Positions 35,887-45,278 of a DNA stretch of 64,000 bases are shown piece after piece. The stretch is taken from the NCBI GenBank assembly GCA_016720925.1, contig JADKJR010000006.1, positions 248,001 through 312,000 of the forward strand, written 5' to 3'. The translations under genes were made by a program, and so were the position numbers. This DNA comes from Betaproteobacteria bacterium. GTDB taxonomy: Bacteria; Pseudomonadota; Gammaproteobacteria; Burkholderiales; Usitatibacteraceae. Position 1 is the stretch's first letter, and each line of letters opens with the position of its first letter. Under the pieces are notes generated by a model. That model did no database searches, was not told where the DNA came from, and worked only from the letters and a program-made list of their open reading frames with translations.

Positions 35887-36490
35887 AATCGTGGGCGCAA
35901 TTGGCGCGGGGAAGCGCTGTGGTGTTGATGAAGCCGGTCGCGGGCCGCTGGCGGGCGCCGTCTTCGCCGCAGCGGTGATCCTTGATCCGCGCAATCCGGT
36001 TGCGGGACTCGCTGACTCCAAAGTGCTTTCCGAAAAACGGCGCGAGTTTCTCGCCGTCGAGATCAAGCAGCATGCCTTGGCCTGGTTCATCAGCAGCGCA
36101 AGTGTCGCGGAAATCGATGCGCTCAATATCCTTCAGGCGACTTTGCTGGCGATGAAACGTGCAGTTGAAGGGTTGTCCTGTCGCCCCGATGAAGTGCTCG
36201 TCGATGGCTTGCACGTTCCGCATATTGATATCGCCAGCCGCGCAATCGTCGAGGGCGACCGCATCATCGCGGAAATTTCCGCGGCATCGATTCTCGCCAA
36301 GACCGCGCGCGACGACGACATGCGAGGATGGGACGTGCGCTATCCCCAATATGGATTCGCGCGACACAAGGGCTATGGCACGCGTGCGCATGTTGACGCG
36401 CTGAATCGTGTAGGACCTTGCGAGATTCATCGCATGAGCTTCGCGCCGGTGCGCGAGGCAAAGCGGCAGTTAAAGTTGTTTGGCGGCTGA
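35858..36490 (+). CDS. rnhB: ribonuclease HII
   Basis: 210 residues from the ATG at 35858, overlapping lpxB by 29 bases. Catalytic CGVDEAGRGPLAG (DExGRG motif), LADSKVLSEKRRE, VDGLHVP, and the ISAASILAKTARDD segment with the last acidic residue. It removes RNA primers and misincorporated ribonucleotides. The fixed lpxA-lpxB-rnhB order is common in proteobacteria. Confidence 0.97.
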   Translation: MQRQRLWRPEIVGAIGAGKRCGVDEAGRGPLAGAVFAAAVILDPRNPVAGLADSKVLSEKRREFLAVEIKQHALAWFISSASVAEIDALNILQATLLAMKRAVEGLSCRPDEVLVDGLHVPHIDIASRAIVEGDRIIAEISAASILAKTARDDDMRGWDVRYPQYGFARHKGYGTRAHVDALNRVGPCEIHRMSFAPVREAKRQLKLFGG

Positions 36491-36511
36491 GTTGTACCTG
36501 GCTCTCGAAGT

Positions 36512-36581
36512 GAAAACTCTAGCACTGGCGAGGCGTCCAGGCAATAAATGGCTTGAAAGCCTCGCCAGTGCTAGGGTTTTC
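36512..36581. repeat. dispersed palindrome, copy 1 (rnhB-methyltransferase gap)
   Basis: Left arm at 36512-36534 and right arm at 36559-36581 are 23 bases each with one mismatch; both contain CTAGCACTGGCGAGG or its complement. The loop contains ATAAATGGC, also seen in copies 2 and 3. A transcript would form a long hairpin followed by a T-rich stretch, so it may also act as a terminator for rnhB. Confidence 0.85.
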
Positions 36582-36612
36582 ATATTTTTCGTATGCAACC
36601 TGCGTACACGAC

Positions 36613-37401
36613 ATGAAAACCATCCGTTCCCGCGATAACGCATTCGTCAAGCAGCTCGTTGCGCTGGCGCATTCGTCGCGCGAGCGCCGCAAGATCGGAT
36701 TGACTGTGCTCGATGGCATCCACTTGGTGCGCGCGTATATCGATGCGCAAGGCCCGCCGCATGCGATTGCCGTGGCGGAGTCGGCATTGGCGCGAGATGA
36801 AGTAGGCGGCATGCTCGCCGATTGCCCGCCGCAAATCGTGAATGTTCTGGCCGACAAACTGATGGCGGATGCGTCGAGCCTCGAGTCGCCGGCATTCGTG
36901 ATCGCCACGATCGCGACGCCGGAAGCCCGCACCGTACCGGCGGAGGCAACGGTGCTGGTGCTGGAAGATGTGCAGGACCCCGGCAATGTCGGTTCGATGT
37001 TGCGCAGCGCCGCGGCGGCGGGTATCACCGACATTTTGCTGTCGAAAACCACGGCATTCGCATGGTCACCCAAAGTGCTGCGGGCGGCGCAGGGCGCCCA
37101 TTTCCTGTTGAACATCGCCGAAGGCATCGACGTCGTTGAATATGCGCGGATCTATCGGGGCCGGTCGCTGGCACTCGTGCCGCGCGGTGACGGCGTGGAG
37201 CGATTGTATGATGTTGATATGACGGGTCCGACAGCGCTTGTGATCGGCAACGAAGGGTCTGGCCTGTCGGCGGAACTCATCAATGCGGTGTCGCTTCGCG
37301 TTACCATTCCAATGCCGGGAAAGATTGAGTCGCTTAATGCCGCCGCTGCCGGGGCGATTTGCATGTTTGAAATGGCGCGCCAGAGAGCTTTGCGCAAATA
37401 G
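36613..37401 (+). CDS. TrmH/SpoU family RNA 2'-O-methyltransferase
   Basis: 262 residues from the ATG at 36613. N-terminal substrate-binding part (IRSRDNAFVKQLVALAHSSRERR) followed by the SPOUT knot: VLVLEDVQDPGNVGSMLRSA, LVIGNEGSGLS and the closing VTIPMPGKIESLNAAAAGA. These are the three SpoU motifs with the conserved Arg, Glu and Ser/Asn. It methylates a ribose in rRNA or tRNA; the exact target cannot be read from sequence. Confidence 0.93.
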   Translation: MKTIRSRDNAFVKQLVALAHSSRERRKIGLTVLDGIHLVRAYIDAQGPPHAIAVAESALARDEVGGMLADCPPQIVNVLADKLMADASSLESPAFVIATIATPEARTVPAEATVLVLEDVQDPGNVGSMLRSAAAAGITDILLSKTTAFAWSPKVLRAAQGAHFLLNIAEGIDVVEYARIYRGRSLALVPRGDGVERLYDVDMTGPTALVIGNEGSGLSAELINAVSLRVTIPMPGKIESLNAAAAGAICMFEMARQRALRK

Positions 37402-37431
37402 GACAACCGCCACCAATTGCTGGAGAAGCAC

Positions 37432-38157
37432 GTGAATTCTGCCAACGAAGCCGACCCCGCGCCACGCAGTTACCGCTACTACGAATTCGTGATGGTCGCC
37501 TTTGTGACCATTCTCATTTGTTCGAATCTTGTCGGCCCGGCGAAGATTGCCCAGATCGACGCACCGTTCCTGGGGACGCTGACGTTTGGCGCGGGCGTGT
37601 TGTTCTTTCCGATTTCATACGTGTTCGGCGATATCCTCACCGAAGTCTATGGCTACGCACGTTCACGGCGTGTCATCTGGGCGGGCTTCGCCGGACTCGC
37701 CTTTGCGTCGTTCATGGCCTACGTGGTGGTGGCATTGCCGCCCGCACCGTTCTGGCAAAACCAGGGCGCGTATGAAACAGCGTTCGGCTCGACCTGGCGC
37801 ATCGCGCTCGCATCGTTGATTGCGTTTTCCTGCGGTGAATTCGTCAACTCGTTCGTGCTGGCGAAAATGAAAATCATGACTGGCGGAAAATGGCTATGGT
37901 CGCGTACCATCGGCTCCACCATTTTCGGCGAGGGCGTGGACTCGGTGCTGTTCTATCCGTTGGCGTTTTATGGCACTGGCATCATTCCCGATGACAAATT
38001 GCCGATGGTGATGCTCGCCCAGTTCGTGACGAAGGTCGGTGTCGAAGTCCTCTTCACGCCGGTAACCTACAGGATCGTCGGCTGGCTGAAACGTGTCGAG
38101 CATGAAGATTACTACGACCGCAATACCAATTTCACACCGTTTTCATTGAAGGCGTGA
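37432..38157 (+). CDS. yhhQ: queuosine precursor transporter (YhhQ/DUF165)
   Basis: 241 residues from a GTG at 37432, chosen over a TTG at 37417 because GGAG lies six bases before the GTG. About six hydrophobic segments with YhhQ signatures: ICSNLVGPAKIAQI, FPISYVFGDILTEVYGY, and LASLIAFSCGEFVNSF near the middle. Imports preQ0/preQ1 for tRNA queuosine. Same direction as the methyltransferase 30 bases upstream. Confidence 0.9.
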   Translation: MNSANEADPAPRSYRYYEFVMVAFVTILICSNLVGPAKIAQIDAPFLGTLTFGAGVLFFPISYVFGDILTEVYGYARSRRVIWAGFAGLAFASFMAYVVVALPPAPFWQNQGAYETAFGSTWRIALASLIAFSCGEFVNSFVLAKMKIMTGGKWLWSRTIGSTIFGEGVDSVLFYPLAFYGTGIIPDDKLPMVMLAQFVTKVGVEVLFTPVTYRIVGWLKRVEHEDYYDRNTNFTPFSLKA

Positions 38158-38184
38158 CGCAGTTGCGTGGCGCATCCAGCGGCA

Positions 38185-38502
38185 CTACGCTCCAACACCG
38201 AGCGCCGCCGCGCAATTCCAGCATATTTCGAATTCGCCGGGATTCTGCTCGCCGCAAGTCGCGCAATTTTTCGTGATTGTTGACGCTGACCGGGTTTCGA
38301 AGTCAGCAATCACCGTGCGGGCATGTTGCTCCTGATGTTCCTGGGCGATCCATACCTGCGGATACGCAGAACCCAGCGCAAGTTCACCCATCGCCGCCAT
38401 TGCATGTTCGTTGAATACGTGGGCCGCCACGCCAGAGCGGGTCAACAGATCGCGAACCAGATAGGCTTCGGGCAGGTTTTGCGCCGTGTAGATTCGCTTC
38501 AT
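38185..38502 (-). CDS. DUF2007 protein with C-terminal zinc ribbon
   Basis: 105 residues. N-terminal DUF2007 region (MKRIYTAQNLPEAYLVRDLL...GVAAHVFNEH) and an added C-terminal Cys4 motif, CATC and CWNC 15 residues apart, that should bind zinc. The family is annotated as a putative signal-transducing or PII-like domain without known ligand. Convergent with yhhQ across 27 bases. Confidence 0.85.
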   Translation of the reverse strand: MKRIYTAQNLPEAYLVRDLLTRSGVAAHVFNEHAMAAMGELALGSAYPQVWIAQEHQEQHARTVIADFETRSASTITKNCATCGEQNPGEFEICWNCAAALGVGA

Positions 38503-38532
38503 GCCGCCATCATCGCACGGCGGCCAGAAATG

Positions 38533-38562
38533 AAAAAGGCCGCAAGGTTGCCCTGGCGGCCT
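38533..38562 (-). terminator. intrinsic terminator of the lipase autotransporter gene
   Basis: Read on the minus strand just past the stop at 38580: AGGCCGC (38562-38556) and GCGGCCT (38543-38537) form a 7-bp GC-rich stem followed by TTTTT. Placement 18 bases after the stop fits termination. Confidence 0.8.
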
Positions 38563-38579
38563 GTTGGATTGTTCGCCAA

Positions 38580-40433
38580 TCAGAAATCGTAAGACACGCT
38601 TGCGGTGACACCATCCTGCTTCACGTTGCTGTTGCTGGATACTCCCGTATATACAACCGACAGTCCCACACGATCGGCAAGCTTGCCGCGCACGCCGACA
38701 CTCGCAGTTACCCAGGTGGAATCCGCCTTGTAAGCAGGAATATCGTAGGTATTGCCAGCGGCCACTGTTACCGGATTGGCACTCACAAATCGGTCCGCGT
38801 TGATGGCATCGCGGTCCATTGATATCCGCGCAAATGGCGTCCAGTTACCAAAATTCATCGATGCACGAATACCACCACTGGTGACACGCGACTTGCGAGT
38901 CTGTTCAAGAATGTTGAGGTTTGCGGAACCAGCGCCATCCTCGGTGAAGGCATTTACCGTCACGAGTTGCGAGGTGCTGGAGACGAATGGGCCGATTGTC
39001 AACGCACCCCATTGATGGTCGTAGCCGAAGGTAAGGTTGGCTGACGCATTTGATCCTTTGGTGCTGGCGGCGGCTGTGCGCGTGACTTGGCCGAGTTTGA
39101 CCCGCCGCTGGATGTTGTCGTACTTGACATCGGCGAATGAACCCATGAAGTTGGCATACCAAGGGCCACTTCTCGCGCTGCCGAACACGGAAAGCGCATT
39201 TTCCTTGAGGTCAAACTGCCCGATGCCCATGCGGGCTTCGCCTTTGGTATTGCCCACGCCGGCGCCAACGGTTACGGCCTCGGAAGCGCGCATCGTGACA
39301 CCGACGGTCACGGCGCGGTTCTTGGTGTCGGCTTGTGGACTCAGGGCATTGCTGCCGATGTCAAACTTGCTGCCTTCGGCCGCGGCAAACGCCGAGACCC
39401 GACCAATCTGCGCTGACTGCCCTTGGCGCAAACCTTCATCAAGTGTGCGAATATGCGCAGCGCGCGAGGAAAGTGGTACCTCGGCCATCAACGAGTAGGC
39501 GTTCGGGCCATCGATCAGGGATTTTACGAAATCCGCAACGATTGCATGCGTGGCAGTGGTTGGGTGGATGCCGTCGGCAAAGACATAGGAAGACGCCGCG
39601 TTGCTGGCAGCGAGGTTGGTCGGTCCGCAAAACTGCGAACTCGGCGTTGCGGCGAACGGCGGGAAGGGTAGGCAAGCCACGCCGGTCGTGTTGGTGAAAC
39701 CAAACGCCGAGGCATTTGCAATGACGTCATTGAAAAGCGCAAATGTGTCGACCGGAATTACTTTGACGTTCGACGATTTCAACCCGGTGAACAACAGGGT
39801 GTTGTAACCGACTGCCGCGGCGGTTCCTTGCCCAATGGCTGCTGCGCCGCCGGCAATCGAAGAAGGCGTCTTTCCGAGATCAGGGAGTCCGAACACCAGG
39901 ATATAACGCGCTCCCGCGGCCTGCAGGCGGGCAGCCTGGAGAACGTTTGCGGGCGCGGCGGCGGAAACACCGGCAGCACCAGCCTGAAGTACGTCATTGC
40001 CGCCACCCCATATCGCGTAAAGTCCATTCGGATTGGCGTTACCGCCATTGGCACTAAGGTATTCGCTGATTTGCGTGGAAATCGGGCGCTGGCTAGCAGC
40101 TACTGGCGGGGTAGAGGCGGAATCTACCGCAACGCGCGCGCCGCCCTGGGCATAAATTCCGCCGCCGGCGTTCGACGGGTTTGGATTGCCGCCGTAATAT
40201 TGCGCAATCAACTCAGACCAGACGGGGCCGGGGTTGGTCGTGAAGCGGCCTAATCCGGCGACAGTCGTCGCGGGAAGTCCGATGGCGGAAAGAAAGGGCC
40301 TGAAATAGCCGGCGTCTGAAAGTGAATCACCAAATATATAAACGCCGCTGAACGGGACGGCGCTGGCCGCAGTCGCGCCCATGGCCAACGTTGCGCCAAC
40401 AAGCACGGAAATCAAACGTTTTTTGAGGGACAT
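38580..40433 (-). CDS. GDSL/SGNH lipase autotransporter (EstA-like)
   Basis: 617 residues from the ATG at 40433 with GGAG upstream. Signal peptide ending TAASA, then the SGNH hydrolase domain with FGDSLSDAG (nucleophile Ser), the Gly-rich block AIWGGGNDV (GxND), and DGIHPTTATH carrying the Asp/His pair. From about residue 340 a beta-barrel autotransporter domain runs to the terminal SVSYDF. Expected to display an esterase on the cell surface. It follows the ppsR gene by 214 bases in the same direction; that gap showed no clear promoter by eye. It has its own terminator. Confidence 0.93.
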   Translation of the reverse strand: MSLKKRLISVLVGATLAMGATAASAVPFSGVYIFGDSLSDAGYFRPFLSAIGLPATTVAGLGRFTTNPGPVWSELIAQYYGGNPNPSNAGGGIYAQGGARVAVDSASTPPVAASQRPISTQISEYLSANGGNANPNGLYAIWGGGNDVLQAGAAGVSAAAPANVLQAARLQAAGARYILVFGLPDLGKTPSSIAGGAAAIGQGTAAAVGYNTLLFTGLKSSNVKVIPVDTFALFNDVIANASAFGFTNTTGVACLPFPPFAATPSSQFCGPTNLAASNAASSYVFADGIHPTTATHAIVADFVKSLIDGPNAYSLMAEVPLSSRAAHIRTLDEGLRQGQSAQIGRVSAFAAAEGSKFDIGSNALSPQADTKNRAVTVGVTMRASEAVTVGAGVGNTKGEARMGIGQFDLKENALSVFGSARSGPWYANFMGSFADVKYDNIQRRVKLGQVTRTAAASTKGSNASANLTFGYDHQWGALTIGPFVSSTSQLVTVNAFTEDGAGSANLNILEQTRKSRVTSGGIRASMNFGNWTPFARISMDRDAINADRFVSANPVTVAAGNTYDIPAYKADSTWVTASVGVRGKLADRVGLSVVYTGVSSNSNVKQDGVTASVSYDF

Positions 40434-40647
40434 GGAAGCTCCTTGCGAGGGTGGAAACAAAATTCTTGTTGTTTTGTGGCGGGACCCGACGGCGGTCACC
40501 GTGTGGCTGGGCGAAATCATGGCACAAACAAGGGCGAATCTCAACGAAATTGCCGTGTTCTGCCGCCAAGCGTCTCCTGCCTACAACAACGCACGCCTTA
40601 TATTTATCACGACCTTCGTCGCGCCGTTCGTCGCTGGACTCGCATGG

Positions 40648-41472
40648 CTAGTAGACGCGCCGATCCAGTTGAGCTTCGTGAAGGATGGTCGTCGCCAGTT
40701 CCTCGATGCTCTTGGTTGTGGAATTGAGGTACGTTACGCCAGCATTTTTCATCAGGGTTTCGGCCGCCTGGATCTCCCATTTGCAGTTTTCAAGCGAGGC
40801 GTACTTGCTGTCGGGTTTGCGCTCCTGGCGAATCTGCTGCAAGCGGTCCGGCATGATGGTTAATCCCCGGATCTTGTGTTTGAGCGGCAACAGTGAGGGT
40901 GGCAGCTTCATTTTCTCCAGATCTTCGGGAATCAGCGGGTAGTTGGCTGCTTTCACCCCGAATTGGAGCGCCATGTACAGGCAAGTCGGCGTCTTGCCGC
41001 TACGCGATACACCGACGAGAATGATATCCGCTTCGGCGAGATTTCGATTGGTGACACCGTCGTCGTGCGCCAGTGTGTAGTTGACGGCGTCGATGCGATG
41101 GTTGTAGTCCTTGAAGTTGCCGGCCGAATGGCTCCGACCCACCGCGTGCGCCGATTTCACACCCAATTCGGCCTCCATGGGAACGATGAACCGGTCAAAA
41201 AGGTCAAGTACCATCGCATCGGCATTGCCGACCTCGGCGCGCAGTTCATTGGACATCAAGGACGTAAAGACTAGCGGGCGTTTCCCTGACTCAATCCGCG
41301 CAGCCTCAATCTGGCTGAGCGCATCGTGGACCTTGTCCATGTTATCGATGAAGGGCAGCGTAATCCGCTGGAATTCAACGTTGTCGAACTGCGTCAGAAG
41401 GGAATTTCCCAGCATTTCCACCGTGATGCCGGTGCGGTCGGAGATGAAAAAGGCAGTGCGGCGATCGGGCAT
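40648..41472 (-). CDS. ppsR: PEP synthase regulatory kinase/pyrophosphorylase
   Basis: 274 residues from the ATG at 41472 (MPDRRTAFFISDRTGIT). DUF299 family: P-loop-like GVSRSGKTPTCLYMA in the middle, and a C-terminal NSTTKSIEELATTIL. It switches PEP synthase off by ADP-dependent phosphorylation and on by Pi-dependent removal. Divergent from ppsA, its target, across a 133-base gap. Confidence 0.96.
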   Translation of the reverse strand: MPDRRTAFFISDRTGITVEMLGNSLLTQFDNVEFQRITLPFIDNMDKVHDALSQIEAARIESGKRPLVFTSLMSNELRAEVGNADAMVLDLFDRFIVPMEAELGVKSAHAVGRSHSAGNFKDYNHRIDAVNYTLAHDDGVTNRNLAEADIILVGVSRSGKTPTCLYMALQFGVKAANYPLIPEDLEKMKLPPSLLPLKHKIRGLTIMPDRLQQIRQERKPDSKYASLENCKWEIQAAETLMKNAGVTYLNSTTKSIEELATTILHEAQLDRRVY

Positions 41473-41494
41473 TTTTTTGAGTCTCGGCGTGGCG

Positions 41495-41523
41495 TTCGGC
41501 GTGGTGATTGGGTCGGCTATAAT
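41495..41523 (+). promoter_or_regulatory. possible ppsA promoter
   Basis: A perfect TATAAT at 41518-41523 lies 17 bases after a poor -35 (TTCGGC, 41495-41500), about 80 bases ahead of ppsA. The weak -35 suggests a low-level or activator-dependent promoter. Confidence 0.35.
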
Positions 41524-41605
41524 TCTAGCATTGCGCACTGCAACAATTCTCCCGATCCTGGCCAACCCCCCTCGATTCCTTCATCCCTCCCTAGCGGCTG
41601 CCATC

Positions 41606-44011
41606 ATGTCCAAAGCGACCACCGTCTCACCGTCCCCGTTAGTTCTGCCGCTCGCACAACTTCGCATGCACGATGTCGCCACGGTTGGTGGCAAGAATTC
41701 GTCGCTTGGGGAGTTAATCAGCCAGTTATCGCAAGCCGGCGTTCGCGTTCCGGGAGGATTCGCCACCACGGCCGAGGCGTTCCGGGAGTTCCTCAAGCAC
41801 AATGGCCTCACCGAAAAAATAAATCTCGCGCTTGGGACGCTCAATGTAGATGACCTGGATGCTTTGTCGAAGACCGGCGCCATGGTGCGCGAAATGGTCG
41901 TAAAGGCACCCTTTCAGCCAAATTTGGAGAGGCAGATTCGCGACGCCTACGCCGAATTGACAGAAGGCAATCCTGATGTGTCGTTTGCCGTGCGCTCGTC
42001 GGCGACCGCCGAAGATCTCCCCGATGCGTCGTTCGCGGGCCAGCAGGAAACGTATCTCAACATCAAGGGCATCGACAATATCCTGGAGGCAATTCGCCAT
42101 GTGTTCGCGTCGCTTTACAACGACCGCGCAATTTCATACCGCGTGCACAAGGAATTTGTTCATGCCGATGTCGCCTTGAGTGCAGGCGTGCAGCGCATGG
42201 TGCGTGCCGACACAGGTGCCGCGGGCGTGATGTTTACCATGGATACCGAATCCGGCTTTCGCGATGTGGTCTTCATCACTTCCAGCTACGGGCTCGGCGA
42301 AATGGTGGTGCAAGGCGCCGTCAATCCCGATGAATTCTATGTCTCCAAACTTTGCCTGAAGAACGCCAAGCCCGCCGTGCTGCGGCGCGGCCTCGGCACG
42401 AAGGCCCAAAAAATGATCTTCGGTTCGACATCCTCGGCCGGCAAGTCGGTCGAGACTCTGGCGGTTGCACCCGCCGAACGTGAGCGCTTTTCGCTTAACG
42501 ATGCTGACGTGGAAGAGTTGGCCAAATATGCGATGTCGATCGAGGCGCATTACGGCAGGCCCATGGATATCGAATGGGCGAAAGAGGGAAATGCGGACGG
42601 CGGCGACGGGAAGATTTATATCCTGCAAGCGCGTCCCGAGACCGTGAAATCGCAAGAAACCCGGACCGAAACCCTGACGCGTTATCGCATGACCGAAAGA
42701 GGCGAGAAAATCGCCGAAGGCCGTGCTATCGGTGGGAAGGTCGGACAGGGGCCTGCACGGGTGATCAAGAACGTGAATGAAATCAGCCGATTCAGGGACG
42801 GCGACGTGATCGTTACCGATATGACGGACCCCAATTGGGAGCCGGTAATGAAGCGCGCCTCGGCCATCGTTACCAATCGCGGCGGCCGCACTTGTCACGC
42901 GGCCATCATCGCCCGCGAACTGGGTGTGCCGGCGGTGGTCGGGTGCGAGCATGGCACGGAGGTCGTCACCGAGGGTGAAGTAATCACCGTGAGTTGCTGC
43001 GAAGGCGATAACGGCAATATCTATCGCGGTAAAGTCGGTTTTGAAGTGCAAACCATCGCGCTTAACAACATGCCGGCAATTCCGGTGAAGATTGCGATGA
43101 ATGTCGGCAACCCGGAATTGGCTTTTGATTTTGCGCAATTGCCAAACGAAGGTGTCGGCCTGGCGCGGCTCGAGTTTATTATTTCCAACACGATCGGCAT
43201 CCATCCGAAGGCGTGTCTGGAATACGAACGGCTACCGATGGACTTGAAGGAAGAGGTGGCCAAGCGCGCGCGTGGTTACGCCAATCCGGTCGAGTTCTAC
43301 ACCAAGAAAATGATCGAGGGCGTGGCGACCATTGGGGCGGCGTTCTGGCCGAAGAAAGTCATCGTGCGCCTTTCAGACTTTAAATCGAACGAGTATCGGA
43401 ACCTGATCGGCGGACCGCGATATGAGCCTACCGAAGAAAATCCCATGCTGGGATTTCGTGGGGCGTCGCGTTATATCGCGAGTTCGTTCCGCGATTGTTT
43501 CAGGCTCGAATGCGAAGCGATGAAATATGTCCGTGACACCATGGGCCTCACCAACGTCGAACTGATGGTGCCCTTCGTTCGTACGTTGAAAGAAGCGGAC
43601 ACCGTGCTGGAAATTATGAAGAATTTCGGCCTGGAACGTGGAAAAAATGGATTGAGGATCGTGATGATGTGCGAGATTCCATCAAATGCGATTCTCGCCG
43701 AAGACTTCCTCAAGCGCTTCGATGGATTTTCGATCGGCTCCAACGACATGACGCAGATGATGCTCGCGCTGGATCGCGATTCCGGCCTGGTCATGGATTC
43801 CTTCGACGAACGCGACCCGGCAGTGAAGCGCATTCTGAGCATGGCGATTCAGGCGTGCCGCAAGGATAAAAAATACGTCGGTATCTGCGGGCAGGGCCCC
43901 AGCGATTTTCCCGATCTCGCGGAATGGCTGATGAAGGAAGGCATTGAATCGATGTCGCTGAATCCCGACTCGGTCGTGGAGACCTGGTTGCATCTGGCGA
44001 AAGTCCAGTAA
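41606..44011 (+). CDS. ppsA: phosphoenolpyruvate synthase
   Basis: 801 residues from the ATG at 41606 (MSKATTVSPS), normal for the family. N-terminal ATP-grasp part (VGGKNSSLGELI, FAVRSSATAEDLPDASFAGQQETYLN), central phosphohistidine domain with TNRGGRTCHAAIIARELG, and C-terminal TIM barrel ending in the catalytic KYVGICGQGPSD. Converts pyruvate + ATP to PEP + AMP + Pi for gluconeogenesis. The in-frame extension back to 41111 runs through the divergent ppsR gene and is not coding. Confidence 0.98.
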   Translation: MSKATTVSPSPLVLPLAQLRMHDVATVGGKNSSLGELISQLSQAGVRVPGGFATTAEAFREFLKHNGLTEKINLALGTLNVDDLDALSKTGAMVREMVVKAPFQPNLERQIRDAYAELTEGNPDVSFAVRSSATAEDLPDASFAGQQETYLNIKGIDNILEAIRHVFASLYNDRAISYRVHKEFVHADVALSAGVQRMVRADTGAAGVMFTMDTESGFRDVVFITSSYGLGEMVVQGAVNPDEFYVSKLCLKNAKPAVLRRGLGTKAQKMIFGSTSSAGKSVETLAVAPAERERFSLNDADVEELAKYAMSIEAHYGRPMDIEWAKEGNADGGDGKIYILQARPETVKSQETRTETLTRYRMTERGEKIAEGRAIGGKVGQGPARVIKNVNEISRFRDGDVIVTDMTDPNWEPVMKRASAIVTNRGGRTCHAAIIARELGVPAVVGCEHGTEVVTEGEVITVSCCEGDNGNIYRGKVGFEVQTIALNNMPAIPVKIAMNVGNPELAFDFAQLPNEGVGLARLEFIISNTIGIHPKACLEYERLPMDLKEEVAKRARGYANPVEFYTKKMIEGVATIGAAFWPKKVIVRLSDFKSNEYRNLIGGPRYEPTEENPMLGFRGASRYIASSFRDCFRLECEAMKYVRDTMGLTNVELMVPFVRTLKEADTVLEIMKNFGLERGKNGLRIVMMCEIPSNAILAEDFLKRFDGFSIGSNDMTQMMLALDRDSGLVMDSFDERDPAVKRILSMAIQACRKDKKYVGICGQGPSDFPDLAEWLMKEGIESMSLNPDSVVETWLHLAKVQ

Positions 44012-44015
44012 CAAG

Positions 44016-44477
44016 ATGCTACGTTGGCAGTTCGCCAGATTCGACGACTTGCCGATTCGTGATTGGTATGCGGCCTCGGCCGCGCGCATCGATGTTTTTG
44101 TGATGGAACAGAATTGCCCCTTCCAGGATAACGATGGCGCGGATTTTCAGTCGTGGCATTTGCTCGGGTGGGTCGAGGAGAATGGCGCGCGTGAACTCGC
44201 TGCCTATTGCCGCCTCGTTGATCCCGGCGTCAAGTTTAAAGAGCCATCGATCGGCCGCGTGGTGACGCCGCGCGGTTTCCGGTCGAAGGGCTACGGCAAA
44301 GTGTTGATGGCTGAGGCCGTACGGCGGCACCAGAGTCTTTTTCCGGGTCAGCCGAATCGCATTGGAGCACAACAACGGCTGGAGAATTTTTACGGAGAAT
44401 TCGGCTATAGAACCGCGTCGGAAATGTATATCGAAGATGGAATTCCACATGTGGAAATGCTGCGCCCCGCCAACTAA
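44016..44477 (+). CDS. ElaA-like GNAT acetyltransferase
   Basis: 153 residues starting four bases after ppsA. ElaA-type features: RIDVFVMEQNCPFQDNDGAD near the N-terminus, GRVVTPRGFRSKGYGKVLM (acetyl-CoA pyrophosphate loop) and NFYGEFGYRTASEMYIEDGI followed by PHVEM. Substrate unknown. Probably co-transcribed with ppsA. Confidence 0.9.
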   Translation: MLRWQFARFDDLPIRDWYAASAARIDVFVMEQNCPFQDNDGADFQSWHLLGWVEENGARELAAYCRLVDPGVKFKEPSIGRVVTPRGFRSKGYGKVLMAEAVRRHQSLFPGQPNRIGAQQRLENFYGEFGYRTASEMYIEDGIPHVEMLRPAN

Positions 44478-44486
44478 GGAGTCGTC

Positions 44487-45278
44487 ATGAGTAAACAACT
44501 TTCCGGAAAATCCGCCGTCATCACTGGCTCCACCAGCGGCATTGGTCTTGGCATTGCGCGCGCCTTTGCAGGTGCGGGCGCAAACATCATGTTGAACGGT
44601 TTCGGCGACGCCAAGGAGATTGAGAGCATTCGCTCCGGTCTCGCGTCGGAACACGAGGTCAAGGTCAACTATTCAGATGCCGATATGAGCAAGCCCGCTG
44701 AGATTACGACAATGGTGGCTGACGCGCAGAAGGCTTTCGGCAGCCTCGACATCATTGTCAACAACGCCGGCATCCAGTTCGTCTCACCGGTCGAGGAATT
44801 CCCGGTGGAAAGGTGGGATGCCATCATTGCCATCAACCTGTCCTCAGTATTTCATGGCACGCGCGCAGCGATTCCCGGCATGAAAGCCCGGAACTGGGGG
44901 CGCATCATCAACATTGCCTCGGCGCATGGCCTGGTGGCGTCGCCGAATAAATCCGCCTATGTCGCGGCGAAACATGGTGTGGTGGGCTTCAGCAAATCGG
45001 TCGCGCTGGAGCTGGCCGAGACGGGCATCACCGTGAATTCGATTTGTCCGGGATTTGTGCTGACGCCATTGGTGGAAAAGCAAATTGTCGATCTCGCTGC
45101 ACAAAAGAATTTGCCGCGCGAAACTGTAATTCGCGATGTGTTGCTGGCACCACAGCCGTCAAAACAGTTCATCACCATCGAACAGGTGGCGGCGCTGGCC
45201 CTGTTCCTCGCTTCTGACAACGCGCAATCGATGACCGGCAGCGCGTATTCGATCGACGGTGGCTGGACAGCTCGATGA
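44487..45278 (+). CDS. bdhA: 3-hydroxybutyrate dehydrogenase
   Basis: 263 residues, short-chain dehydrogenase. NAD-binding TGSTSGIGLGIA, NNAGIQFVSP, catalytic Ser/Tyr/Lys in IASAHGLVASPNKSAYVAAK, and C-terminal MTGSAYSIDGGWTAR. Length and the IQFVSPVEEFP segment fit the 3-hydroxybutyrate subfamily. With the 3-oxoacid CoA-transferase downstream it would convert 3-hydroxybutyrate to acetoacetate and then acetoacetyl-CoA, as in PHB or ketone-body use. Ten bases after the ElaA-like gene with GGAG upstream. Confidence 0.92.
   Translation: MSKQLSGKSAVITGSTSGIGLGIARAFAGAGANIMLNGFGDAKEIESIRSGLASEHEVKVNYSDADMSKPAEITTMVADAQKAFGSLDIIVNNAGIQFVSPVEEFPVERWDAIIAINLSSVFHGTRAAIPGMKARNWGRIINIASAHGLVASPNKSAYVAAKHGVVGFSKSVALELAETGITVNSICPGFVLTPLVEKQIVDLAAQKNLPRETVIRDVLLAPQPSKQFITIEQVAALALFLASDNAQSMTGSAYSIDGGWTAR

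Noticed and set aside
42134..43204. 356-residue open frame opposite ppsA
   Set aside because: Antisense shadow of a well-conserved gene; composition rich in His, Arg and Gly with no recognisable domain.
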